DNA of 64,000 nt from Heterobasidion occidentale (lineage: Eukaryota > Basidiomycota > Agaricomycetes > Russulales > Bondarzewiaceae), in the NCBI GenBank assembly GCA_039111635.1, contig JBCAQO010000005.1:1116001-1180000 (forward strand), written 5' to 3'. The notes below the pieces were generated by a model. The model was not told the DNA's origin, made no database searches, and worked only from the letters and a program-made list of their open reading frames with translations. The position numbers were made by a program, and so were the translations under genes. Positions 38,691 through 52,351 of the stretch are shown here, in pieces (position 1 is the first letter of the stretch; every line of letters starts with the position of its first letter).

Positions 38691-41600
38691 ATGGAAGAAT
38701 CTACTGAACCAAAGGCTCTGTCAAGGTTTGAAAAGCATGACGAATTCATACATCTACAACAGTCTCTTCTTACCGCTGATTTGAATATCGAGTCGTCTGT
38801 GGACGAGACGAGGGATGAAACAAACTTGCTACAAAGGCTTCTTAACATTGTATCTATATATCTCCTGGACAGCGGGCATAACTCTAACCCTTTTGCTTAG
38901 CTTAATGAGTACCAGGAGCAGGCCTATCTATTAGACCCTTTTCTAGAAGAGCTCGTCACACCCGTCGTGGACAAGTTAAAAGGACAAGCTCGACATATGG
39001 CAACCACCAAGCAGACATCGCACACGACGACGAGACTTTCGCGCCTTACGATTCTTCTGTATAGCTATATCAAGTGTCGCGGCTATAAGACCATCAGTTT
39101 GTCTTGCATCACCATTATGTGCTAGATGAGGGGCTGAGGCAGATCAATTCAGTCAGATTTTTCCCTCATGAAGTCACGGACCTGTCTATCGCCTTGCGAT
39201 TCATGCAGATATTGGAAAAGCCTTCAGACTCCTCGCTCTGGTCGCTGCGCTATGTCACCCTCCTATGGCTTTCGCTAATTTGTATGATTCCCTTCGACCT
39301 GTCTCAATTCGATACAGCAGAGCAGCCAGATCGGACTGTCACTGCCATTGAAGCCGTCGCCAAGAGCTATCTGGGAAAAGCAGGTCTAGAACGTGAAGGA
39401 GGTGCTATTCTGCTTTCTCGCTTGTACGTTAGGTAAAGTTAAGGATATCATTTAATCCTATGTTATACTAATAAGAATTGTAGGAAGGACACGCATCACC
39501 GTCTTACTCACTTTCTGCAGTGGTCTCTTAGTCACAAAGACCGAAAACGATCCCTTTCCAGTGAGTTTGCTGTCATACCCGATGAAACTGCCTTAAACAT
39601 GTGTCGTGGCTCCAGTGCATTGGAGCCTTGCAGACTCTATGTGAGGTCATCAAAATCAGCCCTGTAGATATACTGTTAGAAAAACTCCCCTCCATCCTTG
39701 ACGTTGCTCGAGCGGTGGCGCAGAATGCATCGTTAATGGACAACGCCATTGTACGAAAATTGCGGATCAAACTCATCTCTCGGTCGATGTTGCGTCTACT
39801 TCCTGCAAGACATCGTTCGGGACGTCGCATAGGTCGCATTCTGACGTCAGTTGGCGGATACAATGATCAGATAGAATACTTTGCAGACGAAGAACAAGAG
39901 ACCGACGTCCCAGAAGACATTGAAACTGTGCTCGAAGAGCTCTTCAACGCACTGCAAGACAGGGTGAGTCCTGTGACCAAACGAAGGTTCTGCATGCTGA
40001 CCATGCGACTTCCCAGGACACAGTCGTAAGATGGTCAGCTGCTAAGGGCGTGGCTCGTATCTCAGAGAGATTGCCGAAAGACTTTGCCGCTCAAGTACTC
40101 GATACAGTGATGGGGTTATTTTCCATACACTCGATGGGGATAGCCAGCATATATGATATGCCCGCGATAGCTGAAAGCACCTGGCATGGAGCCTGCTTGG
40201 CATGCGCTGAAATGGCTCGTAGGGGCCTTGTAGCTGATAACAAGCTCCCAGAACTCTTGGAATGGATGTCTAAAGTGAAGTGGTCACTGTGTTTCAATCG
40301 ACATCGCTGACTCCTCAAAAACAGGCTTTATATTTCGACATTCGCAAGGGGGCACACTCAATAGGCTCCAGTGTTCGCGATTCTGCTGCATATGTTCTTT
40401 GGTCCCTGGCGAGGTCTCACGACACAACCGTGATAGGGCCATTTGCCGCCAATCTTGCGAAGCACATTGTCTCAGTCTCAGTATACGATCGTGAAATACA
40501 CATTAGAAGGGCCACAAGTGCTGCTTTTCAAGAACATGTTGGGCGCATGGTACGTCAACCGCTTAATCAAATATCACATTCTTCACGATCCTGTCTTTAG
40601 GGCATATTCCCTCACGGAATTGACGTACTTGGGAAAACTGATTTCTTTGCCGTTGGAATACGGCGCAATGCCTATTTAGTTGCTGCACCTCAAGTAGCTG
40701 TGTAAGTCCTTGTCCTCTTTATTTCCCATAATGGGTCTCATTATGCAAATTTATAGACATGACGAATATCGACCATTCCTCATCAACCACCTTTTGACCG
40801 TGACATTACGACACTGGGATACCACCATTCGAGAACTCGGCGCAAAGTCTCTCCGTAAAATCTGTGAACTCGATTTAAGTAATTTGGGGCCGGAATGTGC
40901 TCTGAAAATTGTGAGGTTTTCATCGTTCCATCGTACTCACCTCATTATTCATTTAATAATGTCGTTTTAGCGCGAAATCTTCGAAACCGGAGACTCCAAT
41001 GATGCCCATGGTGCCCTGCTAGCCCTCGCCGAACTAGCACGCGGGTACCGGGAATCCGACCAGAAGGAAGTCCTTGAGAAACACAGATGCGAGGTTGTTC
41101 TGATCGCATCTCGAAAATTGGTCGTGCTCCCTTTCTAACGGGCTCGGTAGATGTTCTCTTACCTCGCAGCAGTGCCTCTTGTTATGATCCAATCTCCTCG
41201 CCACGAGCTGGTTACCGCTGCAGCTTGTCGCCTCATAGCCAGTAGCATCTCTCTTTCCGAGATCCAGCTTGAGCAACGCTCATCCGTGCCACATTGGCGG
41301 AAGGTCATTGACATCGGGTTAAAGCATCGCAATAGCGATGTACAAGAGGCGGCAGCGGAAGCATTAAGAGAAGTGAGTAACTTGGTGGACTGCTCGCCCG
41401 TGGTGGACAGATGAGTTTGTATATCTCCGACCTGATCTTCGTAAAGCTAATAAACTTTTTTTTTGACACGTTGATCAGAGAATTCAAAGCAGGCTCGCCA
41501 GCATTGCAGCAAAGTCTTGCTATGTTACTAGGGGTTCTTGATTATGGCGCCCATCCGCATGGGCTGTCAGAGGCCATCAAGTGCTTGATGGACAGTGTGG

Positions 41601-43173
41601 ACCCCTCGGTAAGTTAGCGGTTCGGTATCGACATTCATGATCTCATATCCGGCCATAGTCGCCGACAAGGATGGCCAGCGTCGAAGCTCGTCGCAATTGC
41701 TTTTTGTCTATGCATCAGATCTTGACTACGGTTGTGAACAGCCTTCTGACGCGTAAGTCATTTTTGAACACTTCTTTGACGCCATCTAAACAAGTTACAG
41801 ATCTTAAGCCAGACTCCGTTTGTAGCCTCTTTAACGCGTTGATCAATGGTCTAGAAGACTACACCACAGATGAACGAGGCGATGTCGGTTCCTGGGTTCG
41901 CATCGCCTGCATCCAAGGACTGACGTCCTTCTCGTTGACTATGTTATCTCATGCGGATCACATACCTGGGTTCGCAGACTACTTCCCGTCTGACAAGTAT
42001 CAAATAGCCGTCGCAGGAATATTGAAGCAAGGTATCGAGAGGCTGGACAATGTCCGCGCGCAGGCCGGTGTACATATAGTGCGCCTGCTAAACCACCCGC
42101 TGCCTTCCATTCCCGGGTCGGAAGCATGGCGTCTTCCGGGGGATGTATTGATGAGGGATCTTTTCCCAGAGTGAGTTCCGCACCCTTGTTGCCAATGAAC
42201 GTCATCAATGTTCTCATCTGTGCACAGCGATGTAGAGTTCGTTGGATGGCATGATGGATCGTGGGTATACCCTAGAGTCATTCAACTACTAGAACTTCCG
42301 GTGTACCGCCATGCGATTCTCTCCGGGCTTTTGATGAGCATTGGAAGCAGGACGGAAAGTACAGTGAGTTTCCATCCCTTCAAACACCGATATGAGTTAA
42401 TGTGCGCAAATAGCAACGACCAGCCGCAAATAGTCTTATAGCACACGTTCGGAAGCTCCCTCTGGCTGTGACGCACAGCGATGCGTATGATGTCCAGACC
42501 CTTGCAGCAGACCTTGTTGCCCATGCAAGAAGGAGCCTCGGCAACAATAACGTTGTGATACCAGTGCTGCAAACTTTCAATCTCCTTCTTGAATCCGAAA
42601 CGCTTGACGTACTTGCGGAAAATCCAGAAGGCCTCAAACCGTTTGTCAATCTATCTGGCTTACGATTCCCTGTACTGATCATCGTGGCTAGTCTGCGACT
42701 GTTGTCCAACATCGTTTCCAGGGGTGTGGCGAAACTCAAGAGTGTCCATAGAATTCTCGCATGCATGAAAACGTGGGCCATACTTTTTCTCATCCAAGGC
42801 TATGTCTACCTTTCCATTGAAGGGTCGTTAATCTCATGGCTATCCCAAAAATGTATGACACATGTGTTCCGGTGCTTGCTGATTTCCTGGCACACCAGTA
42901 CCCCAAGGTAAGCTCTTCGGATTGCTGATACATCACAGCCTTCATGCCACGCTATAGGTCCGCGCTGACACTGCTGAGGCTCTGTACCTTCTGCTACAAA
43001 CAAGAGATGTTGGGAAGGAGACAGACGAAGTCGAGGAGATCCTGCTCGAGACTGAATGGTTTGTGTCTTTCGACTCGAGGTGGACGATCTCTAACATCAT
43101 GAACTCTAGGCTTTCCTCCAACATGCAGACAGTTCAAGAGGCCGCCAAACGTGTAGGGGAAATGCTTTCATGA
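38691..43173 (+). CDS. Tubulin-folding cofactor D (TBCD / Cin1 / Alp1)
   Basis: Cofactor D captures beta-tubulin and joins cofactors C and E to build alpha/beta-tubulin dimers. ATG 38691 gives MEESTEPKALSRFEKHDEFI. HEAT-like helices run through the protein: LNEYQEQAYLLDPFLEELVT, CRGYKTI and RFFPHEVTDLS (the GYK/RFFPHEV signature), RYVTLLWLSLICMIPFDLSQ, DTVVRWSAAKGVARI, LRHWDTTIRELGAKSLRKIC, LVTAAACRLIASSISLSE, VPHWRKVIDIGLKHRNSD. The C-terminal cofactor-D domain has VGWHDGSWVYPRVIQLLE and YDTCVPVLADFLAHQYPK. About 18 short introns. The donor after VVDR (about 41412) lacks GT unless one base is missing there. The stop is TGA 43171-43173. About 1,150 residues, as expected. Confidence 0.92.
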
Positions 43174-43638
43174 TCTTGCGTATTGGTTGTCGATGCGATG
43201 GTCATAACTAGCTGCTTGGTTTACCAGTTCAGTGAATTCTTGAATCGTGAGATGAATTGGGCCCAGTTTTCCCCCTCCAGACGTGGTGAGCGGCCTCGGA
43301 ATGGAAGGTTCGCTGCACGGGGTTTTCCGTAGAAACCTATGTAAATTTCTCAGTACGATACCTTTGTCACACATACTGCGACAAAATACATGAGGATCGG
43401 GTCAAATACTTGTCCTTTCTAGAGTCTTTCCACAATATCATCATGGAAACTCTGCGCGCAGTGGGTTTGTCGCAATGACGTTATTTAGTACCCGATTGGG
43501 GACCGTGAGAACTCAGTGACTTTGGTATTTCCAACCCATGCTCTGCAGCTGAAGTTAATCTAAGCTCTGTAGCTGGCATCCCTCTCCGCCAGGTATCCCC
43601 GACTCTCCTGGCTGTCCTATCAAGCGGTATATACTACA
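43174..43638. other. Intergenic, cofactor D to VMA2
   Basis: 465 bases in tandem orientation. Contains the cofactor D 3' end and VMA2 promoter. Nothing else is seen. Confidence 0.5.
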
Positions 43639-45708
<2,070 letters not shown>

Positions 45709-45733
45709 AAATGGCGGGTGTAGTCTATTATCA

Positions 45734-45928
45734 TTAATTAACCCACGATCCCTGTGCCCAGGACTTGCGCGTGTGCGCATACAGCGCGCGAAGCCTGGCA
45801 TCAAAGACAGCATCTGTCAACGGCCTTCCCTCGTTGCCGAAATCGTAATACCCTTTCGCCGAACCCTGGAGCCTGAGGCGTCTAATGTAGTGTAATGTCA
45901 CGCTGTCTGTGGATCGCGGACGGGTCAT
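45734..45928 (-). CDS. Small hypothetical protein (about 64 residues) or last exon of a larger gene
   Basis: Frame MTRPRSTDSVTLHYIRRLRL continues to LYAHTRKSWAQGSWVN and TAA. It ends only 25 bases from the VMA2 stop, facing it. The sequence is not low-complexity and has balanced composition, so it looks coding. A possible upstream intron with CACCAG acceptor lies just before it (about 45951-46015 on the minus strand), so it could be the last exon of something longer. I do not recognise a family. Confidence 0.35.
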   Translation of the reverse strand: MTRPRSTDSVTLHYIRRLRLQGSAKGYYDFGNEGRPLTDAVFDARLRALYAHTRKSWAQGSWVN

Positions 45929-47997
45929 CGATCCATTTCCTTTTTGCTGGTGGGCGGCTACCCGGCGACAGAGTGACTTGAAGCCCCGGACGGGCCCGGG
46001 GCTTTACGTTCCTCGTAAATGCGCGAATGGTGCGCTCATACGACGGTGCAGATCACGCCGCCGCAAGAGTATACTCCATGCATATAAGTAGAGAAGGACA
46101 TGAGTGCGGACACGCCGATAAGGAGAGGAACAGGATTTCCGTAGCCGCCAGCGTCCGTCAGAGTGCCGTAGCCGGCGTGTGTGACTGGCCGGGCGTCCTC
46201 CGGCCACGCAACCACCGCCAGGGTCAAAGGGTTGGAGTGGGGCAAGGACCAGACCGAACACTGGCGGCTTGGCTGCGTGTCTACGGGCGTCGCAGGAGTT
46301 TGGCGCGGCAGGCCGGTCGGATGCCTGCAGGGGTCGTATATGGCAAGCACGGACCTGCGCCGTGGCAGCACAGTGGCAGCTCGCGCGCTGGCCTGCGCAC
46401 TGGAAGGGCGGGCGATCTGCCCGGAACGGATCCGGCGCGCGCGACGATGGCCGATAAAATAACAAGCTGATAATCGGCCCTGCGCGTATCTGGCACAAGC
46501 CTCCGTCGCTCCCTGCTTGTTCGGGCAGATTGCATCGGCACCAGACCCAGATCAGGCAGCCTCCGTGCCGGACTCTCGGTGCCATCTGACACGATGTCGC
46601 AGGGACGTCGCTGTCAGCCTCTCTGCAGGGGTTTCGAGGGCGCCGAGACCCATGCCGCGCCGCATCAGCAGAGACAGAGACTGTTGCTGGGACGAGGGAG
46701 GGGTGGGAGTCTTGTTAGATGCTGGAAACCGGAGACCTAGCGCCCGCGAACCTAAAGTCTGATCGTATGACAGGCGCGATTTGGGGGTGCAGAGCCTGCC
46801 AGTCGTAGGAAGCTGCGCCACCGCCGGCTCACCGCTTCGAAAGGTCAAATAGGAAACTTCATATGCTCGATGGATGGGCGTCCTCAGCTTCGAAGATTCA
46901 ACGAGTAGTACGACATCGCGGTTTACGTACATGCTGGGAATCCACAGGCGGCTGCGGGGTTGGCTCGGACAGTCGCTCGAGTGTTGGTGGAGAGGGCAGG
47001 AGGCTTGTGTATATGGCTATATGACTGCTCGACTCGATCTCTTCGATCGTAAAGGAAGATCACGCAAGATCAAAGCATATCACGTCGCCCTTGCCCAGAG
47101 AACAAAAACCAGAAAGGAAGGCCAGCCAGGGAAGTGTAGTCGGTGCTCAGGGACAGCCGTTCCCACAGGTGAAGCGCTGGGGATGCAGGCAGACACGACG
47201 CAGAAGCGGTGTGCGGGCAGACGCTCCGAACTGCCCAAAAGAGCCAGCTCAGACGGCGCGTTGTTGTGGTTGTCAAAGATGCACTCACGATTGTCCGAGA
47301 ACGCAGCCTCGTGTGCGCGGCGAGGCTCTCACCTAGAACAAGCATGGACCACGTCGAGCGGGCGGCCTCATGGATCGAAGGTTCGCTGGCGCATCGGCCA
47401 GACAGCGGGGGTCCCGGAAAGGCAAGGGCAGGACGGGATGATCTCAGAGGACGACTGACGAAAGCGGGTGATCGCATCATGAGATAGGGACGTCAGCTTG
47501 TTCAAAGCAGTCTGCTTGTGGGCGCGAATCGATTCCAAGGGCCGCCCGGGGGTAGCCGTTGCGGCTGGTTTTGATGAACCTGGAACAGCTGGAACCCCCT
47601 GCGATTACGACGTTTACGAAGTTTTGATGCACCGGGGGGGAGAGGCAAGACCGAATAGCTGGTCCGGGGTCGCTGGAAGCACGTACGCAAGCCGCAAGCC
47701 GTCCGCCTTTTGCGCGCACGACACGCACAGGAGGGACAGAAAAATTGCGGACGCAGGCAGCGGATTGACGGCGGAATGGCTAGGCGTGGAACCTGAAAAT
47801 AGTGGGGCAAAAAACTTGAAGGCCCCGGTGCACGGAAGCGGGCCTCGTGTTTTTAGAATGAAGGCCGGCAGACGGACGGGGGCCATGTGTTCGTCCTCGC
47901 GCTATATACAAGGCTCTCCCACACAGTTCCCTTCACGCTCCCCCTCCCTCCCTCATCACCTCCTCTCCCTCCTCCACTGCCCCCCCCTCCTCCGTTC
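45929..47997. other. Gene-poor interval upstream of Tcp11-domain gene
   Basis: About 2 kb, GC-rich, with mutually overlapping frames on both strands (for example 46874-47458 plus, 46004-46585 minus). None has a domain, typical codon pattern or splice partners. The right end is the Tcp11 gene promoter, with TATATA at 47903-47908, 90 bases before its ATG. Confidence 0.45.
45981..46004. other. Strong GC hairpin
   Basis: Perfect inverted repeat AAGCCCCGG / CCGGGGCTT (9 base pairs) around the six-base loop ACGGGC. It lies upstream of the small minus-strand frame. Function unknown. Confidence 0.5.
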
Positions 47998-50525
47998 ATG
48001 GACGACGTCGCCAGTGAGTCTCTCCCAAACACCCTCCCCATCCAGCCCCTCTCCCGCAAGCGAAAGGCAGACTCAGACGACCCCGACGTCAACAACCCGT
48101 CCACCTCGTCCCCACAACTCTCCTCCCCCGATGCCCGCCCCGGCAAGCTCGTCGACCCGTGCACCGCCGCCCCCCGCCTCTCCCTCGAGACTTCCCCACG
48201 CTCCCCGCCGCGCTCGTGGTTCACCCCCGCTTCTTCCGCCGGGAATACCCCGCTCCCATCCCCTTCGATTTCCCCACCGATGTCCGCCATAACTTCCTCC
48301 CCCGACACCGACACCGACGCCCCCCCTCGCCCAAAACGCCCACGTATAGACACTGCACCGCCGTCCGCTACAGACAGCAGGCGGCCGTCGTCTCGGCGCG
48401 CACAGGATCTAATCACCGCTCTGCAATCACAAGAGTGCAAGGGAAGCTGGCAGTGGGCTACCTCGAGCTCGGGCGAAAGTCGGCTTGTCGCGCTCAGCCC
48501 GGTCTCCTCAGCCAATCTCTCTGCGGACCCAGCACCCACCAGCTTCCCTTCATCCCCGGCGGACGTCATCTACATTGATCCTTGCTCGCCCCATATACCC
48601 CTCCGCGCGCCCCCAATAAACAAGGACACGCTGAAAGAACTGGATCTGGATGCCATCATGCGCAACCCCCAGCTACGTGCGTCCTTCTTGGAACCGACGC
48701 TTTGACCGTCGACTTGACCACTCACGCTCCCTGCCTTTTTTAGGTCACGACTTCCTCTTCGACTCGGGGCTTCAGTTTCGGGCGGCCGCCAGCCGGCGCA
48801 AGCGGGAGCAGGCGGACACATACTGGCGTGCGATCCTCGTCGAGCTCGAGACGGGCTGCACCTGCGTGACCTTTGACGTCCGCGGGCGGCCGCACTCGTG
48901 CCAGTGCGTGTGCAGGAAACTGCCCACGGCGCCAGCAGTCCCGGTGATCGCGTGCTTGCCGATGCGGCGGCGGCTGACGCTGCGTATGCCGAGTCGCATC
49001 AAGACGCTCCTGCACGAGCTCCTCCAGGTGCTTCTGTCCATCATTCGACCGCAGTCGACCTCGACCTCGACCGTGCAGGGTAACAACGTGAGTTTGCAGC
49101 AGCGGTTGCAGCAGCATCACGAGCAGGCACAGCAACTGCGCGCCGTGTTGGACGCGGATTTGATTGAGCAGGAGATGAAGCATGGGCTGTACGAGCCGTC
49201 GAGCACGTTCAGGGTCATCGGAGAGGTGCTGAAAGCGCACTGTGCGCCTATGCGAGATCAGGCTGTGGACAGGATGGTCGCGCTGGCGATGAGGTGCAGG
49301 CCCGAGGGGGGAGGGACTAAGGCAGACGCGGTGGAGGTGATGCGCCAGTGCTTTGAGATCTTGGAACTGATGAAACTTGTGAGAGATCCGTACGCCTCGC
49401 TCCGGCTTCCCGATCTCATACCTTCCTCTTTAGGACATCGCGAACCATCAGATGCAGACCCTCCGTCCGTTCATCATCCACTCCTCCCCCGAATTCGAGC
49501 TCCGCACGTTCAAAGAGCGCCACGACCGTGGCTCGAGTCCTCTGCTGCTCACCCGTCAATGGCTCACCCAGGCCCACCAACGCCTCGACGCCTCGCAATA
49601 TAGCCTGAGCTACCCAACCCGCGCCTTTCCCTACTCGTCCTTGGGCAAGCGGACGCACGTCATCTTGTCGACCCTCAAGGGCCTCATCGACCTCGTCTTC
49701 GCTCCGCTCTCGCCGGTTCCACTCTCGTCGCCGCCCGTCACGACCACGATGCCTTCCAACCAGTCGGTCCCGACCGTCGTCTCCCAGCTCTCAGGATACC
49801 CAGAAACTCTCTATCTCGACCATTCCCGCCTCATTCTCCTCACCCGGGACGCAGCCGACCTGACCGCCATCTATGCCCTCCTCATGCTCTACCGCCAGCT
49901 CGTCTTCTCGTCTTCGCCATCAACCTCGAATCCTCGACGAGATGTCAGCCTGGATGACGCGGATCTGCAGCGTCTCAAGCTTGAAATTTGGGAAATAGGC
50001 CCGCCCAACCTCGGCCGACGTTTCCTGCACCCGGCGGCTGGGGCGCAGGCACCTCCGTCGCCGTCACAAAACGAGAAAGAGAAGGAGATGCAACGATGGG
50101 ACGACGCCCTCAAGGCGGTCGCGCTGCAGCTCACGGCCCGCGCGACCGAGGCCCGCTGCGCGCCGACGAAAACGCCCTCCTCGCCTACCCTCCCTGCCTG
50201 CGCGCCAGACGAGCATCTGCTCAAGACCGCCGAAAGCTGGGTGGACAGCCATCTAAAGACGGACTCTGCCCTGACCGCGCTCATGCGCAACCGCCTCCGC
50301 GACGCCGTGTTCGACTCCGTTGTCTCGACGGTGCTCATCCGGGGGAGCATGACGCCTGCCGCACTCGCGCCTGAGATCAAACAAGAGCCCGGCACCGCGA
50401 CTGGCCTCGAGCCGCTCGCGCCTGAGATCAGACAGCTCAGCGAGCGCGTGTCGAAGCTCGCCGTTTTGCATCTCAATGTATACCAGACCTTGTACGAAGA
50501 AGATGAACTCTCCGCCGACTGGTGA
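47998..50525 (+). CDS. Tcp11-domain protein (T-complex 11 / Sok1-like)
   Basis: ATG 47998 (MDDVASESLPNTLP) follows a TATA-like element. The first 200 residues are disordered (Pro/Ser-rich, with basic SRKRKADSDD and RPKRPRID nuclear-type clusters). The Tcp11 domain follows: HDFLFDSGLQFRAAASRRKR, IKTLLHELLQVLLSIIRPQ, LDADLIEQEMKHGLYEPSST, GEVLKAHCAPMRDQAVDRMV, FEILELMKL, DIANHQMQTLRPFI. The middle and C-terminal helices end LYEEDELSADW. Two introns (a 65-base one near 48677-48744 and one before DIANHQ) keep the frame. Sok1 in yeast is a suppressor of cAMP-dependent kinase loss; the molecular activity of the family is unclear. Confidence 0.88.
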
Positions 50526-50948
50526 GGAATCGCGCGTCGCCGACATCACTCTCTTCCTTCGTTGGTCCTCCTGCCTTTCCCTTATCTTAATCGAATGTCC
50601 GCATTCTCGTTTCTGTTTTTCCTTTCATTTGCCAACGCGTGTATCATAAGAAACGGGACTTTCACGTTACAGGCGTAGTACATACATACATAATTTTTTC
50701 GTCCAGTCTATTGGCGGCGCGTCGCTGAAGCAGGTCGTAGGGCGGAACGCAATCTTACAATACAAAGTCTTTCTACATCGTTGGGAGCAGGCTCGAGCTG
50801 AAACGCGCTAAGAATAGATCGCTCGGGCGATCGTCTCACGATTGAGTTACATAAGAGCGGTTGTATGATGGTCTGCCTCAGGAGGTTTTAGTCACTGCTG
50901 GGTCAGTGTCTTCCTTCTCGTTCTCTCTCCTCTTTCCTCGTCGCCATC
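50526..50948. other. Intergenic, Tcp11 gene to membrane-protein gene
   Basis: 423 bases with a CATA microsatellite (about 50680-50692). No gene visible. Confidence 0.5.
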
Positions 50949-52044
50949 ATGTCGACGTTCCCCCCGTCGTTCACGCAGACGGCAACCAACTCCTTCCCTA
51001 GCTTTTTCACAAATGACCCCGCCCAGGCCACCAACACGCCGCAGAATACGGGTGGGAGCGGCACCTCCTCCTCTTTGTATCTGTACGCACGCCCCGTCTC
51101 GATCGAGTTTTTTGTGCGGAATCGACGGGGATGAGCTGACGCCGACATGTCTGCGCCCGGCAGCTTCACTTTCCTCGCGACGCTGTTCCTGCTGCTGTTC
51201 GTCTCGTGCGCGATCATCCTCCGCTCGTTCATCCTCCGCCGCCGCTTCCGGCGGCGCGTCGAGGAGGCCATCCTGTCCGGCGCCATGGTGCCCACCGCGC
51301 GCGGGCCCATGGGCCACAGGCGCGACTTTGGCGAAAAGCCAAGGCTGTGGGATTCGTGGATCGCGCCGCCCGCGGGCGACGGATGGGAGGACATCATGGT
51401 GCGTTCCCATCGCACCGTCTGATCGCGCAGCAGGCTCGCTCAAGGTTCCCTCTTCTATACCACGGTTCCTCTCGCTTGCGTTTTCTTTGACCCCCGGTGG
51501 GGTGGCCCTGCGATGATTGGACGCACCTTTTTCGCGGCGCTGGTAACTTGGTGCATGGGCCGCCATCGAATTCTTTTATTTTGGTTTCGACCACCAGCCC
51601 GTCTCGGTCCTCCCTACTTCTTTCAAGCCCCCCTCCGCTCGCAATCACCCGTCCACGCCCCCAGAGTCGTCCAGTGCCGGCACCCAGACGCCAACTCAAA
51701 TGCTGTGCCCCTAGACGGCCCACGGCCCCCCCTCATCCGCCGAATTTTTCCGCAACCCGTTCGCCTCAGCGCCCCCGTCCTCCCATGCGTCCCCATCCCC
51801 CTCTCGCTCCGCACGCCGGGTTGGGCTCCCCGCAGCCCGACGGCCCGATGGAGCAGGAGCCCGAGACCATGCAGGTCTCCGTGCTTATCACCATGCCCAC
51901 GCCCCGGCGGCTGAAGGGCGGGCCGCTGAAGGGCAAGGCGCGGAGCGTGAACAGCGAGTGGGACGATGATGAGGAGCTTCGGAGATGGTGCTGGGCGTCG
52001 CGCAGCGGCAGTATCGGTCGGACGAGGTGCCGAAGGTGTCGTGA
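50949..52044 (+). pseudogene. Single-pass membrane protein with intracellular tail, frame broken
   Basis: MSTFPPSFTQTATNSFPSFF starts a short Thr/Asn-rich lumenal or outer segment. After an intron comes one membrane helix, FTFLATLFLLLFVSCAIILR, then the basic stop-transfer SFILRRRFRRRVEEA. The cytosolic part has GEKPRLWDSWIAPP and, after a 199-base intron (51399-51597), a disordered Pro/Ser tail with PETMQVSVLITMPTPRR and VNSEWDDDEE. The frame carries an in-frame TAG near 51712, a shift near 51818 and one missing base near 51980, after which EMVLGVAQRQYRSDEVPKVS ends at TGA 52042-52044. I know similar proteins only as uncharacterised basidiomycete sequences. Confidence 0.55.
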
Positions 52045-52071
52045 CCGTCGGACTGGAGGGGAAACAGCCGC

Positions 52072-52085
52072 GGGGGGGGGGGGGG
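52072..52085 (+). repeat. Poly-G tract, 14 bases
   Basis: An uninterrupted run of 14 G just after the stop codon of the membrane-protein gene. Such runs are hard to sequence, so true length is uncertain. Confidence 0.9.
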
Positions 52086-52261
52086 AGGGACGCACACGTC
52101 CCGGCGATCAAGTACGTTGATCTTTATTCGGGACCTGCGAAAAGATACTTCTACGCCCTCCTTTTTTTGATCTACCTTGCTTATTCTCGTGTTGTGTTTT
52201 GTACGGTGTACTTTTAATATTGCTGCAGCTTTTGATTTCGTGATCTCATGGTGTGATCGCT

Positions 52262-52280
52262 GAGAGAGAGAGAGAGAGAG
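52262..52280 (+). repeat. GA microsatellite
   Basis: Nine and a half GA units between two convergent genes. Confidence 0.9.
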
Positions 52281-52351
52281 TATCACAATGACTGCATAAA
52301 CACATATACAGGCTATATACGATCTCCAGAACAAGGCCGACTGACACTTTT

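Larger units (their letters stand above)
52045..52351. other. Convergent 3' region with homopolymer and microsatellite
   Basis: Holds the 3' ends of two convergent genes. Contains a run of 14 G (52072-52085) and a GA repeat (52262-52280). Confidence 0.6.

Noticed and set aside
46027..47480. Several overlapping open frames of 80-195 codons on both strands
   Set aside because: GC-rich DNA gives long chance frames. None has a domain, splice pattern or homologue I recognise, and they cover one another on both strands.
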